A DNA stretch of 64,000 nucleotides, taken from assembly GCF_016107395.1 (NCBI RefSeq), contig NZ_JAAIKO010000030.1:1-64000 (forward strand), written 5' to 3'. Position 1 is the first letter of the stretch, and the number at the start of each line of letters is the position of its first letter. The notes under the pieces were generated by a model, which was given only the letters and a program-made list of their open reading frames with translations, made no database searches and was not told the DNA's origin. Both the position numbers and the translations under genes were made by a program. The DNA is from Streptomyces fildesensis (GTDB lineage: Bacteria; Actinomycetota; Actinomycetes; Streptomycetales; Streptomycetaceae). Below are positions 7,839-19,358 of the stretch, piece after piece.

Positions 7839-9743
7839 ATGTCGGCGTCGTACGAGCGTGAGCGCTTGGAGAGCCGGCATGCGGACCCGCTGAGCGGTCT
7901 GCTGCCGGTGCTGCGCTCGTGCGTGCGCTGGGCACGCCGTCCGTTGCTGCCCGCTGTCCGGCTGTGGCGGCGCAATATCCAGCTGCGCGTGGTGGCGGTG
8001 ACGCTGCTGATGTCGCTGGGTGTCGTGCTGCTGCTGGGTGTGGTCGTCATCGGGCAGGTGAAGAACGGTCTGCTCGACGCGAAGGAACAGGCGTCGCGGG
8101 GCCAGGCGAGCGGTGGTTTCTCCGTGGCGCAGGCGCAGGCCGACAAGGAGAAGGAGCGGGACGCCGTTCCGGTCGCGGGGGGTGCGACCACCCGCGGAAT
8201 GATCGACTCCGGCACCTGGCTGACCAACCTGGTCGGCCAGCTCGCCAGTGGCGGCAAGGGCGTCTACTCGGTCGTCGCGCTCAGCCCCGGGACCGGTGAC
8301 GGCGCCGATGCCCGCGGCCCGCGCACCTCGGGCCTGCTGCTGCCGGACGACAGCATTCCGCAGGACCTGCGGGACAGCGTCGAGACGCGTTCCGGGTCGC
8401 ACGAGACCTACGCGACGATCATGCGGGAGAACGATTCCAAGCCGCAGAACGCCCTGGTCATCGGCAAGCGGCTCAGCGATGTGAACGGCAAGCCGTACCA
8501 GCTCTACTACGTCTTCCCGTTCGATCAGGAAGAGACCACCCTCGGTCTGGTCAAGCGCACCCTGGCGACCGCGGGGATCTTCGTCGTGGTGCTGCTCGGG
8601 GCCATCGCCTGGCTGGTCACCCGCCAGGTCGTGACCCCGGTCAGGATGGCCGCCGGGATCTCCGAGCGGCTCGCCGCCGGCCGGCTCCAGGAGCGGATGA
8701 AGGTCTCGGGCGAGGACGACATCGCGCGGCTCGGCGAGTCCTTCAACAAGATGGCGCAGACCCTGCAGATCAAGATCCAGCAGCTGGAGGAGTTGTCCCG
8801 GCTGCAGCGCCGCTTCGTCTCGGACGTCTCGCACGAGCTGCGCACCCCGCTCACCACCGTCCGGATGGCCGCGGACGTCATCCATGACGCCCGTGAGGAC
8901 TTCGACCCGGTCACCGCGCGCTCCGCGGAACTGCTCGGCAGCCAGCTCGACCGGTTCGAGGGGCTGCTGTCCGACCTGCTGGAGATCAGCCGGTTCGACG
9001 CGGGCGCCGCGGACCTGTCCGCCGAACCGATCGACCTGCGCGACGTGGTGCGGCGCGTGGTGGACGCCGCCGAGCCGCTGTCCGAACGCAAGGGCAGCCG
9101 GGTGATCATCAGGGGCGACGAGCAGCCGGTGATAGCGGAGGCCGACCCGCGCCGGGTCGAGCGCGTCCTGCGCAACCTCGTGGTCAACGCCGTGGAGCAC
9201 GGTGAGGGCCGCGATGTGGTGGTCCGGCTGGCGACGGCCGACGGGGCGGTCGCGGTCGCGGTGCGGGACTACGGCGTGGGACTCAAGCCCGGTGAGGCGA
9301 CCCGGGTGTTCAACCGGTTCTGGCGCGCCGATCCGGCGCGGGCCCGTACCACCGGCGGAACGGGCCTCGGCCTGTCGATCGCGGTGGAGGACGCCCGGCT
9401 GCACGGCGGGTGGCTGCAGGCATGGGGCGAGCCCGGCGGCGGCTCGCAGTTCCGCATGACGCTGCCGCGTACCGCGGGCGAGAGCCTGCGCGGCTCACCG
9501 ATCGCGCTGGAGCCCGAGGACTCCCGGCGCAATCGCGGCCTGAACGCTTCCGGCGCGCCGCCGCGGCCGGACGCGCCGCCGATGCCACGCACCTCCCCGC
9601 TGTCGCCCGCGCTGCCGCCGATGCCGTCGGCACCGGCGCGGCCGCCGTCCGCGAACCCCGCGGCGCTGCCCGGGAACGGGTCGCGGGTGGTGGGGCACGA
9701 GCCGGGTGTCCCGGGAGACTCTGCACGGGAGGACGAACGCTGA
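7839..9743 (+). CDS. mtrB: Sensor histidine kinase MtrB
   Basis: A 634-residue membrane sensor kinase. The first membrane helix is at about 49-72, an extracytoplasmic sensor region follows to about 235, then a second helix, a HAMP linker, HisKA with phospho-accepting His332 (SHELRTPLTTVRM), and a HATPase_c domain (NLVVNAVEHGEG; GTGLGLSIAVED). A Pro/Ala-rich tail of about 90 residues follows, usual for Streptomyces MtrB. It phosphorylates MtrA. Its stop overlaps the lpqB start (ATGA-type), and LpqB is its lipoprotein partner in mycobacteria. Confidence 0.97.
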   Translation: MSASYERERLESRHADPLSGLLPVLRSCVRWARRPLLPAVRLWRRNIQLRVVAVTLLMSLGVVLLLGVVVIGQVKNGLLDAKEQASRGQASGGFSVAQAQADKEKERDAVPVAGGATTRGMIDSGTWLTNLVGQLASGGKGVYSVVALSPGTGDGADARGPRTSGLLLPDDSIPQDLRDSVETRSGSHETYATIMRENDSKPQNALVIGKRLSDVNGKPYQLYYVFPFDQEETTLGLVKRTLATAGIFVVVLLGAIAWLVTRQVVTPVRMAAGISERLAAGRLQERMKVSGEDDIARLGESFNKMAQTLQIKIQQLEELSRLQRRFVSDVSHELRTPLTTVRMAADVIHDAREDFDPVTARSAELLGSQLDRFEGLLSDLLEISRFDAGAADLSAEPIDLRDVVRRVVDAAEPLSERKGSRVIIRGDEQPVIAEADPRRVERVLRNLVVNAVEHGEGRDVVVRLATADGAVAVAVRDYGVGLKPGEATRVFNRFWRADPARARTTGGTGLGLSIAVEDARLHGGWLQAWGEPGGGSQFRMTLPRTAGESLRGSPIALEPEDSRRNRGLNASGAPPRPDAPPMPRTSPLSPALPPMPSAPARPPSANPAALPGNGSRVVGHEPGVPGDSAREDER

Positions 9744-11593
9744 TGCGGGCGATGGGGGAGCGGCGGACCGGGTGGGGCGGTCGGCAGGACCGGCTGTGGC
9801 TGCCGGTGGTCTGCGCGGTGCTGCTCGCGGGATGCGCGTCGATGCCGGGCAGCGGCGAGGTGCACAAGGTCGCGGGGGAGCAGAGCGCCGATTCGGACCA
9901 GCAGGTGCAGGTGCTCGGGATCAAGCCGCAGCCCGGCGAGTACCCCGACCAGATCGTGCGCGGGTTCCTGGAGGCGACCACCAGTGACGAGGCCGAGTAC
10001 GCGACGGCCAAGGAGTACCTGACGACGTCGATGGCCCAGCACTGGGACCCGTTCGCGAAGATCACGGTCCTGTCGGGCGGCCCGTCGCCGGTCGAGGAGC
10101 AGGCCGGGACCGCGCGCAAGGAGGGCCTCCACACGTTCGGGCTGAGCGGTACGCAGGTCGCGGCGGTGGACGAGAAGCACGCCTACACCTCGGGTGACGG
10201 CACGACGTTCCACACCTCCTTCCAGCTGGTGAAGGAGAAGAACGAGTGGCGGATCGACTCGGTCGACAACGGGCTGGTGCTCACCGAGTCGGACTTCCAG
10301 CGGATCTACCACTCCGTCAACATGTACTACTTCGCCAACCTCGGGACACCCAGTGCGGGGGCGCCGACGCTGGTGGCCGACCCGGTGTATCTGCGGCGGC
10401 GGATAAATTCGCTGGAGTCGGCGGTCTCGGCGATGCTCGGCGGCCCGACCGACTGGCTCGGTCCCGTGGTGCGCTCCGCGGCGCCCAAGGGCGTGGCGCT
10501 CTACAACAAGGACGCGGACCACGGCGTCTCCCTCGATGACTCGCAGCATCTGCGGGTGCGGCTGAACTCGATGGCGGACCGCCTGGACGCGGCGCAGTGC
10601 CAGCGGCTGGCGGCGCAACTGCTGCCCACGGCGCAGAGCCAGTCGGCGACGAAGATCACCTCGGTGGAGGTGCAGCGCGCGAACGGCGATTCGGCGTGCA
10701 CCCTGTCGGACGAACGGGCCAAGCCGTATCTGCCGGAGACGCTGAGCGGGGTCTCGCCCCGGCAGTTCTTCATCGACGACCACCAGCAGCTCGTCGCGCT
10801 GCCCGACGACAGCAGTTCGCTGGCGGAGACCGTGCCGGGCGTGCTCGGCGGCGCCACCGCGAAGCTCGTGTCGGCCGCGGTGCAGCGGGACGAGCAGTTC
10901 GCGGCCGGGGTCAGGACCGGCGGCCGCGAGCTGATCGTCGCGAGTATCGCCAAGAGCTCCGCCGACCCCGGACGGGTGGTGTTCACCAGCGCCGCGCACG
11001 CCGCGAACGACGGTCTGAGCGCGCCCAGCTGGGACGGGTACGGCAACCTGTGGGTGGCCGACCGCGACGGCCCGCGGTCCCGGCTGCTGATGCTGCGCGG
11101 CGGTACGGGCGAGCCCTACGAGGTGCCGGTGCCGGATCTCGGCGACGGGCGGATCCAGTCGCTGCGCGTCGCACCGGACGGGACGCGGATCGCGATGCTG
11201 GTGAAGAAGGGCGGCCGGACGACGCTGAAGCTCGGCCGGATCGAGCGGGGCGGGACGGCGGAGGTGCCCGTGATCACGGTGACGGCGCTGAAGGGCGTGA
11301 CTCCGCAGCTGGAGGACGTCACCGCCGCGTCCTGGGCGGGCGGCAGCCGCCTGCTGGTGGTCGGGACCGAATCGGGTGGCCTGCAGCAGATCCAGTACAT
11401 CAACACGGACGGCTCACTGCCGTCCACGCCCGCCCTGCCGGGCATCAGCGACGCGGCCTCGGTGGCGGCGTCGGAGGACCAGACGAAGCCGCTGCTGGCG
11501 GCGTACAAGGGCGGTATCTACCGGCTGTTGGCGCAGGACGCGAACTGGAAGCAGATCGCGGCGAAGGGCATCGGGCCGGTCTACCCGGGCTGA
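9743..11593 (+). CDS. lpqB: Lipoprotein LpqB (GerMN domain), MtrAB partner
   Basis: A 616-residue lipoprotein. It has a basic N terminus, a hydrophobic stretch and lipobox LLAGC with lipidated Cys31. The outside part carries a GerMN-like domain in the first half and a beta-propeller-like C-terminal half (SAPSWDGYGNLWVADRDG and following repeats). In mycobacteria LpqB binds MtrB and modulates its activity. The ATG at 9743 overlaps the mtrB stop. It is the last gene of the mtrAB-lpqB operon and is followed by a hairpin. Confidence 0.95.
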   Translation: MRAMGERRTGWGGRQDRLWLPVVCAVLLAGCASMPGSGEVHKVAGEQSADSDQQVQVLGIKPQPGEYPDQIVRGFLEATTSDEAEYATAKEYLTTSMAQHWDPFAKITVLSGGPSPVEEQAGTARKEGLHTFGLSGTQVAAVDEKHAYTSGDGTTFHTSFQLVKEKNEWRIDSVDNGLVLTESDFQRIYHSVNMYYFANLGTPSAGAPTLVADPVYLRRRINSLESAVSAMLGGPTDWLGPVVRSAAPKGVALYNKDADHGVSLDDSQHLRVRLNSMADRLDAAQCQRLAAQLLPTAQSQSATKITSVEVQRANGDSACTLSDERAKPYLPETLSGVSPRQFFIDDHQQLVALPDDSSSLAETVPGVLGGATAKLVSAAVQRDEQFAAGVRTGGRELIVASIAKSSADPGRVVFTSAAHAANDGLSAPSWDGYGNLWVADRDGPRSRLLMLRGGTGEPYEVPVPDLGDGRIQSLRVAPDGTRIAMLVKKGGRTTLKLGRIERGGTAEVPVITVTALKGVTPQLEDVTAASWAGGSRLLVVGTESGGLQQIQYINTDGSLPSTPALPGISDAASVAASEDQTKPLLAAYKGGIYRLLAQDANWKQIAAKGIGPVYPG

Positions 11594-11626
11594 CGTCCGG
11601 CACGACACCCCTGGTGAGGGCCTTGT

Positions 11627-11649
11627 CCGGAGCCCGGTGAGGGCTCCGG
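11627..11649 (+). terminator. Hairpin after mtrAB-lpqB
   Basis: A perfect 9-bp stem CCGGAGCCC (11627-11635) / GGGCTCCGG (11641-11649) with loop GGTGA lies 34 bases after the lpqB stop. It lacks a T run, as many Streptomyces terminators do. Confidence 0.65.
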
Positions 11650-11754
11650 GCCCTGCCGGGCATCCGGTGCGGGCTCCGCCACGGTTCTCCCGCGCGGGGT
11701 GGGTTATCCACAGGCCGGGCGGGGGTCTGGTGAAGGGATCCCGCAGCGGGCAGA

Positions 11755-12477
11755 GTGGTGGCCATGCGGGCGTGGTGGCGGGAGTTCACCGGACTGGTCC
11801 TGCCGGTCGACTGCGCGGGATGTGGCCGGCCGCGCACGGCACTGTGCGGTGCGTGCGGAGAGCTGCTGGGCTCGACGGACGGGGCGGCCGTGCGGCGGGT
11901 GCGGCCGGATCCGGCGCCGGGCGGGCTGCCGGTGGTCCATGCCGCGGCGACCTACGCGGACGAGGTGCGGGCGGTGGTGCTCGCGCACAAGGAACGCGGC
12001 GCTCTGGGGCTGGCACGGCCGCTGGGCGCGGCATTGGCCGGGGCGGTGCTCAAGGTGGGCGCAGTGGGGCCGTTGCTGCTGGTGCCGGTGCCCTCCGCGC
12101 GGCGGACGGTCGCGGCCCGGGGGCACGACGCGACCCGGCGGATCGCACGGTGCGCGGCCGGGGAACTGCGCCGGTCGGGGCAGCGCGCGCGGGTGGCCGC
12201 CGTGCTGCGCCAGCGGCGGGCGGTCGCAGACCAGGCGCGGCTGAGCGGGCGCGAGCGGCTGGAGAACCTGTCGGGTGCCGTGGTGGCCGCAAGCGGTGGC
12301 CACAGGCTGCTGGAGGTGGCTCCTGTGGTGCTGGTGGACGACCTGATGACCACCGGGGCGTCGCTGGCCGCGGCGGCGCGGGCGGTGGAGGCGGCGGGCG
12401 GCCGGATCGCCGGTGCGGCGGTCGTCGCGGGGCCGGTGGGAACGGAACTTTGGCCTGAAAGACATCGTTGCAGCTAG
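11755..12477 (+). CDS. ComF-family phosphoribosyltransferase-like protein
   Basis: A 240-residue protein of the ComF/GntX family. A zinc-finger-like pair of CxxC motifs (CAGC...CGAC, about residues 20-35) is followed by a type I phosphoribosyltransferase fold with the PRPP loop VVLVDDLMTTGASL at about 190-203. In transformable bacteria ComF is needed for DNA uptake; in Streptomyces the role is unknown. The GTG at 11755 is used; an ATG four codons in is equally possible. The 3' end overlaps a candidate promoter for the hpf leader. Confidence 0.85.
   Translation: MVAMRAWWREFTGLVLPVDCAGCGRPRTALCGACGELLGSTDGAAVRRVRPDPAPGGLPVVHAAATYADEVRAVVLAHKERGALGLARPLGAALAGAVLKVGAVGPLLLVPVPSARRTVAARGHDATRRIARCAAGELRRSGQRARVAAVLRQRRAVADQARLSGRERLENLSGAVVAASGGHRLLEVAPVVLVDDLMTTGASLAAAARAVEAAGGRIAGAAVVAGPVGTELWPERHRCS
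12444..12469 (+). promoter_or_regulatory. Candidate ECF-sigma (SigR-like) promoter of hpf
   Basis: GGAAC at 12444-12448 is followed after exactly 18 bases by GTT at 12467-12469. This fits the SigR-type pattern GGAAT/C - N18 - GTT. It lies in the last codons of the comF-like gene and would give a leader of about 280 bases for hpf. The match is short and could be chance. Confidence 0.4.
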
Positions 12478-12499
12478 TACAGCCGGGCGTTCACCCGAA

Positions 12500-12560
12500 C
12501 GGAGGTATACCGATGCTGGGGATGCCGACCTCCGCTCCTCAGGACTATGTTCGGTTGTGA
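12500..12560 (+). CDS. Candidate 15-residue leader peptide upstream of hpf
   Basis: ATG at 12513 opens a 15-codon frame (MLGMPTSAPQDYVRL, stop 12558-12560) with a strong ribosome site GGAGG eight bases before the ATG. The GGAGG is part of CGGAGGT (12500-12506), which pairs perfectly with ACCTCCG (12528-12534) inside the same small frame. Folding would hide its own ribosome site. It lies about 200 bases upstream of hpf. It may be a regulatory leader; expression is unproven. The span given includes the ribosome site and hairpin 5' arm. Confidence 0.4.
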
Positions 12561-12757
12561 GGCAAGGTGAACATCATGGGGTGTTGATCTTGCTGGTGGG
12601 GGAGAAGGAGGTGAAAGCGGCCGCTTCGGTGGCTCCGGGGAATTCCGGGGCAGGAGAAGCAGCAGCTGACGCAGCGCCGGACGGGACAGGTGCCCGGCCG
12701 GCCTAAGCGAATGGGATGCGCTCCGCGTGTTCGGAGCGATCCGGAACGGAGTTCTGA

Positions 12758-13435
12758 GTGGACATCGTCATCAAGGGCCGCAAGACCGACGTGCCTGATC
12801 GGTTCCGTAAGCACGTGACCGAGAAGCTGGACAAGATCCAGAAGCTCGATGGCAAGGTGATCAGCCTTGACGTCGAGGTGTCCAAAGAGCTCAACCCCCG
12901 CCAGTCGGACCGTTCCGACCGGGTGGAGATCACACTGAACACCCGCGGCCCCGTGGTGCGAGCCGAGGCCTCTGCGGCCGATCCGTATGCCGCGCTCGAC
13001 CTCGCGGTGGCCAAGTTGGAGGCGCGGCTGCGCAAGGCGGCCGACAAGCGCCGGGTGCATCACGGCGGAGGGCGTACGCCCCTCAGCGTCGCCCAGGCCA
13101 CAGCCTCGCTGACCGGCGAGCTGAACGGCTCGGCGCCCGCACCGGCCGTGGAGAACGCAGTACCGACGACCCGGATCGGGCCGCTCGAGGTACAGGGGGA
13201 CGGCCCGTTGGTGGTGCGCGAGAAGACGCACGCCGCGGCGCCGATGGCGCTCGATCAGGCTCTCTACGAGATGGAGCTGGTCGGGCACGACTTTTATCTG
13301 TTCATCGACTCCGACACGGGCTCACCGAGTGTCGTCTACCGGCGGCACGGCTACGACTACGGAGTCATTCACCTGAAGGCGGACCCGTCCGCCGAGGAGG
13401 CGCCCGCAGGCGCGGGCGGCGCGCTACGCCGCTGA
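12758..13435 (+). CDS. hpf: Long-form ribosome hibernation promoting factor
   Basis: A 225-residue long-form HPF. The N-terminal domain (about 1-100; MDIVIKGRKTDVPDRFRKHV, ALDLAVAKLEARLRK) has the beta-alpha fold that occupies the mRNA/tRNA channel of the 30S subunit. A flexible linker of about 70 residues leads to the C-terminal dimerisation domain (MALDQALYEMELVGHDFYLF...SVVYRRHG) that joins two 70S ribosomes into 100S dimers. The start is GTG at 12758. It is used in stationary phase and stress. A long leader with possible regulatory structure precedes it. Confidence 0.93.
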   Translation: MDIVIKGRKTDVPDRFRKHVTEKLDKIQKLDGKVISLDVEVSKELNPRQSDRSDRVEITLNTRGPVVRAEASAADPYAALDLAVAKLEARLRKAADKRRVHHGGGRTPLSVAQATASLTGELNGSAPAPAVENAVPTTRIGPLEVQGDGPLVVREKTHAAAPMALDQALYEMELVGHDFYLFIDSDTGSPSVVYRRHGYDYGVIHLKADPSAEEAPAGAGGALRR

Positions 13436-13464
13436 TTCGCAGCTGAAACGCACCATGGATGGCA

Positions 13465-13492
13465 TCGCCCCCGGGGCCTTTCCCGGGGGCGA
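13465..13492 (+). terminator. Hairpin after hpf
   Basis: An 11-bp perfect stem TCGCCCCCGGG (13465-13475) / CCCGGGGGCGA (13482-13492) with a six-base loop lies 30 bases after hpf. No T run follows. It separates hpf from the response-regulator gene. Confidence 0.7.
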
Positions 13493-13567
13493 CGCCGCGC
13501 CCCGGACAGGCCCCAATCATGAAAGCATGGGTGTAGCTGCCAACTCTGGCCTGAGGGGGAGGATCTG

Positions 13568-14308
13568 ATGCCGGACAGCTTCGAGCCCGCAGACATCAGC
13601 GACGAGGGGCACGCCCCTGCGAGGGACCACCTGGAGGCGCCCCGCAAGGAGCCCATCCGGGTACTGGTCGTCGACGATCACGCCCTGTTCCGGCGGGGGC
13701 TGGAGATCGTCCTCGCGCAGGAGGAGGACATCCAGGTCATCGGCGAGGCGGGGGACGGCGCGGAGGCGGTGGAGAAGGCCGCCGACCTGCTGCCGGACAT
13801 CGTGCTGATGGACGTCCGGATGCCCAGGCGCGGCGGTATCGAGGCGTGCACCTCCATCAAGGAGGTCGCCCCCAGCGCCAAGATCATCATGTTGACGATA
13901 AGCGATGAAGAGGCCGACCTCTACGAAGCGATCAAGGCCGGCGCGACGGGATATCTGCTCAAGGAGATCTCCACGGACGAGGTCGCCACCGCCATCCGCG
14001 CGGTCGCCGACGGCCAGTCGCAGATCAGCCCTTCGATGGCGTCCAAGCTCCTCACCGAGTTCAAGTCGATGATCCAGCGGACCGACGAGCGGCGGCTGGT
14101 GCCCGCACCGCGGCTCACCGACCGGGAGCTGGAAGTGCTCAAGCTCGTGGCGACCGGTCTGAACAACCGTGACATCGCCAAGCAGTTGTTCATCAGCGAG
14201 AACACCGTGAAGAACCACGTGCGCAACATCCTGGAGAAGCTGCAGCTGCACTCCAGGATGGAGGCCGTGGTCTACGCGATGCGCGAGAAGATCCTCGAAA
14301 TCAGATAG
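13568..14308 (+). CDS. Orphan NarL/FixJ-type response regulator
   Basis: A 246-residue regulator with a 30-residue N-terminal extension. The receiver domain (about 31-150) has phospho-acceptor Asp82 in VLMDVRMP and the conserved Lys in YLLKEIS. A C-terminal LuxR/NarL HTH (about 180-243) contains LTDRELEVLKLVATGLNNRDIA and ISENTVKNHVRNIL. No histidine kinase is adjacent, so it is an orphan. From memory, the syntenic gene in S. coelicolor is the developmental/antibiotic regulator called OrrA; this is not checked. The ATG at 13568 has a GGGAGG ribosome site. Confidence 0.9.
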   Translation: MPDSFEPADISDEGHAPARDHLEAPRKEPIRVLVVDDHALFRRGLEIVLAQEEDIQVIGEAGDGAEAVEKAADLLPDIVLMDVRMPRRGGIEACTSIKEVAPSAKIIMLTISDEEADLYEAIKAGATGYLLKEISTDEVATAIRAVADGQSQISPSMASKLLTEFKSMIQRTDERRLVPAPRLTDRELEVLKLVATGLNNRDIAKQLFISENTVKNHVRNILEKLQLHSRMEAVVYAMREKILEIR

Positions 14309-14377
14309 CCGGTAGCCGGTGTCCGGTGGCCGGTAGCCAGCAACAGGAGACGCCGGCGCCGGGCAAGGGGCGCCGGG

Positions 14378-15574
14378 TCAGCGGCGGTCGTGGGTCCGGT
14401 TCAGGGCGTCCGCCAGCGGCTCCCGCAGCGCTTCCGGCAGCACCCGTTCCACCCGCGCCTCCACGCAGCCGACCCAGCCCGCCGCCTCGGCGATCGCCTC
14501 GGCCGCCGGCTGCACCGCCTTCGGGCCGTCGAGCGTCACCTGCCGGGCCACGAGGGTGCTGCCCTCGCGTGCCGGGTCCACCCGGCCCACCAGATTCCCG
14601 CCCGCCAGCAGCGGCATCGCGAAATAGCCGTGGATGCGCTTCGGCTTGGGGACGTACGCCTCCAGCCGGTGGGTGAAACCGAAGATCCGCTCGGTGCGCG
14701 GCCGGTCCCAGACCAGGGAGTCGAACGGGGACAGCAGGGTCGTACGGTGCCGGCCGCGCTTCGCGGCGGACTCGGCGTCCAGCACCAGAGGGTCCGCCCA
14801 GGCCGGCTTGCCCCAGCCCTCGACCTCCACCGGGACCAGTCCGGAGCCCTCGATCACCGCCATCACCTGCTCGCCCTTGAGCCGGTGGTAGTCCGCGAGG
14901 TCGGCGCGGGTGGCCACGCCCATCGCCGCCCCGGCCTGCGCCACGAGCCGCCGCATGCACTCCGCGTCATCGATGTCGTCGTGCAGCAGAGCGTCCGGAA
15001 TGGCGCGCTCCGCCAGGTCGTAGACGCGCTTCCAGCCGCGCCGCTCGGTGCAGACCACCTGGCCGGTGTCGAGCAGCCACTCCACCGCGATCTTCGTCTC
15101 CGACCAGTCCCACCAGGGGCCGCCGTTCTTGGCGCCGCCCAGTTCCGTGGACGTGAGCGGCCCGTCGGCCTTGAGCCGGTCCAGTACGGCGCCGCACGAG
15201 CGGTCGGCGTCCTCCAGCACGTGCCAGCGGTGGCCGCGGTCCCGCCGGGCGCGGCGCCGGAAGGCGAAGTGCGGCCATTCCTCGATGGGCAGGATGCAGG
15301 CGGCGTGCGACCAGTACTCGAAGGCGTGCGACTCGGTCCAGTACGCCTTCTCGATGGCGTCCCGGCCCACGGCGCCCAGCCGTGCGTACGGAATGAGCTC
15401 GTGCGACCGCGCCAGGACGGAGATCGTGTCGAGCTGGACCGCTCCCAGCCGGCGCAGCACCCCGCGGACCCCGGCGCGCCGGTCCGGGACGCCGAGCAGG
15501 CCCTGCGCGCGCAGGGCGATCCGGCGGGCATCGTCCGCGGACAGGGTGGCTACGGGGCGGGGCAGCGGTGTCAT
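14378..15574 (-). CDS. Winged-helix DNA glycosylase-like protein (HTH_42, YcaQ/AlkX type)
   Basis: A 398-residue protein of the HTH_42 family, which includes the alkylpurine and crosslink-unhooking glycosylases AlkZ and YcaQ (AlkX). The catalytic QxD motif typical of the YcaQ branch is visible as QLD at 47-49 (GAVQLDTISVLARSHEL). The AlkZ branch has QxQ instead. Length and the tandem winged-helix pattern fit. The ATG at 15574 was chosen over a start 10 codons upstream because orthologues begin near the conserved LSADDARRIAL. It converges with the response regulator; no clear terminator lies between them. Confidence 0.85.
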   Translation of the reverse strand: MTPLPRPVATLSADDARRIALRAQGLLGVPDRRAGVRGVLRRLGAVQLDTISVLARSHELIPYARLGAVGRDAIEKAYWTESHAFEYWSHAACILPIEEWPHFAFRRRARRDRGHRWHVLEDADRSCGAVLDRLKADGPLTSTELGGAKNGGPWWDWSETKIAVEWLLDTGQVVCTERRGWKRVYDLAERAIPDALLHDDIDDAECMRRLVAQAGAAMGVATRADLADYHRLKGEQVMAVIEGSGLVPVEVEGWGKPAWADPLVLDAESAAKRGRHRTTLLSPFDSLVWDRPRTERIFGFTHRLEAYVPKPKRIHGYFAMPLLAGGNLVGRVDPAREGSTLVARQVTLDGPKAVQPAAEAIAEAAGWVGCVEARVERVLPEALREPLADALNRTHDRR

Positions 15575-15683
15575 GCCGGAGAGCCTAGAACGCGCCACTG
15601 ACAATGCCCCGGGCCCACCGGCGACCCGGCCGCCCGCGACCCGTGCACCGCCTGCCGAGGTCCCACTCGCCCGCCGAGGATCC

Positions 15684-16274
15684 CTACTCGCCCGGGAAGG
15701 GCAGATACGGCGTCGCCAGCGGAAGCCCCAGGTCCGAGGGGAGCAGCGAACCGGTCCAGCAGTCCCGCCGGGTGCCGTTGTGGACGATCTTGGCCCGCAT
15801 GGTGCCCTCCATGACGAAGCCGATCCTGCGGGCGACCGCGCGCGATCCCTCGTTGCCCGCGTCCGCGAACCACTCCATCCGCTGCACGCCCAGGTCGGCG
15901 AAGGCCCACCGGCACACCGCGAGGCCGGCCTCCACGGTGTACCCGCGGCCGCGCTGCTCCTTGACCGCCCAGTAGCCGAGCTCGGCCTGGTGGTCGGGCG
16001 CGCCCAGCTTGCCGAGCCGCACCAGTCCGACGGAGCCGACCAGCGTGCCGCCGTCCCTGGTAAAGGCGCCGAAGTTGTAGAGGATGTCGTCGGCCCACCC
16101 CTGGGCGCTCACCGGACCGGTGAAATCCGCCGCGTCCTGACGCGTGTACGGCGACGGGACGCTGGTCCAGCGGGGGATCTCCGGGTCCTGGCAGGCTTGG
16201 TACACCGCGTCGGCGTCGGCCGGCCCCAGCGTGCGCAGAACCAGGCGTTCGGTGGTGAGGGTGATGGGCTCCAT
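15684..16274 (-). CDS. GNAT family N-acetyltransferase (RimJ-like)
   Basis: A 196-residue GNAT protein of the RimJ/RimL type. The N terminus (TERLVLRTLGPADADAVYQA) and acetyl-CoA loop motif (KEQRGRGYTVEAG) are clear, followed by the NEGSRAVARRIGF motif of the subfamily. Such enzymes acetylate protein N termini, amino groups of small molecules or antibiotics; the substrate cannot be told from sequence. The ATG at 16274 is used. It is divergent from secA. Confidence 0.87.
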   Translation of the reverse strand: MEPITLTTERLVLRTLGPADADAVYQACQDPEIPRWTSVPSPYTRQDAADFTGPVSAQGWADDILYNFGAFTRDGGTLVGSVGLVRLGKLGAPDHQAELGYWAVKEQRGRGYTVEAGLAVCRWAFADLGVQRMEWFADAGNEGSRAVARRIGFVMEGTMRAKIVHNGTRRDCWTGSLLPSDLGLPLATPYLPFPGE

Positions 16275-16471
16275 GAGCGGAGTATCGCCGACCGCCGGGC
16301 CGGTTGAAAAAGCGATTTGTATCACTACGCGGGGTGACGGCGGACCGGTGTGCTGACGGACCTCCCGGCCTGCAGGTGTCCTCGCTTACGATGGCCGTTG
16401 CGGCGGAGTGCATCCCGCTGTGCCCAGCGCGAGATTACGTGCCAGGCCCGACCGGCAAGGAGCCAGCCTAC

Positions 16472-19249
<2,778 letters not shown>

Positions 19250-19287
19250 CGCGGGCGCACGGCGCGAAAAGTCGCGCGGTAAGCACC

Positions 19288-19328
19288 GGCCGGGGCCGGA
19301 CTCCCATCGCGGGGGTCCGGCCCCGGCC
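19288..19328 (+). terminator. Terminator hairpin after secA
   Basis: A 14-bp perfect stem GGCCGGGGCCGGAC (19288-19301) / GTCCGGCCCCGGCC (19315-19328) lies between the convergent secA and the Rv3235-like gene. It is symmetrical and can serve both strands. Confidence 0.8.
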
Positions 19329-19358
19329 GCGTTCCCACGAGGCCGCGGGGGCGGCGGG

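Noticed and set aside
12561..12706. A second small protein between the leader peptide and hpf (EKEVKAAASVAPGNSG...)
   Set aside because: Its start is uncertain and composition is Ala/Gly-rich without conserved pattern; I could not support it as a gene.
14309..14377. Repeated GTAGCCGGT / GGCCGGTAGCC motifs between two convergent genes, tested as a terminator
   Set aside because: The copies are direct rather than inverted and do not form a stable hairpin.
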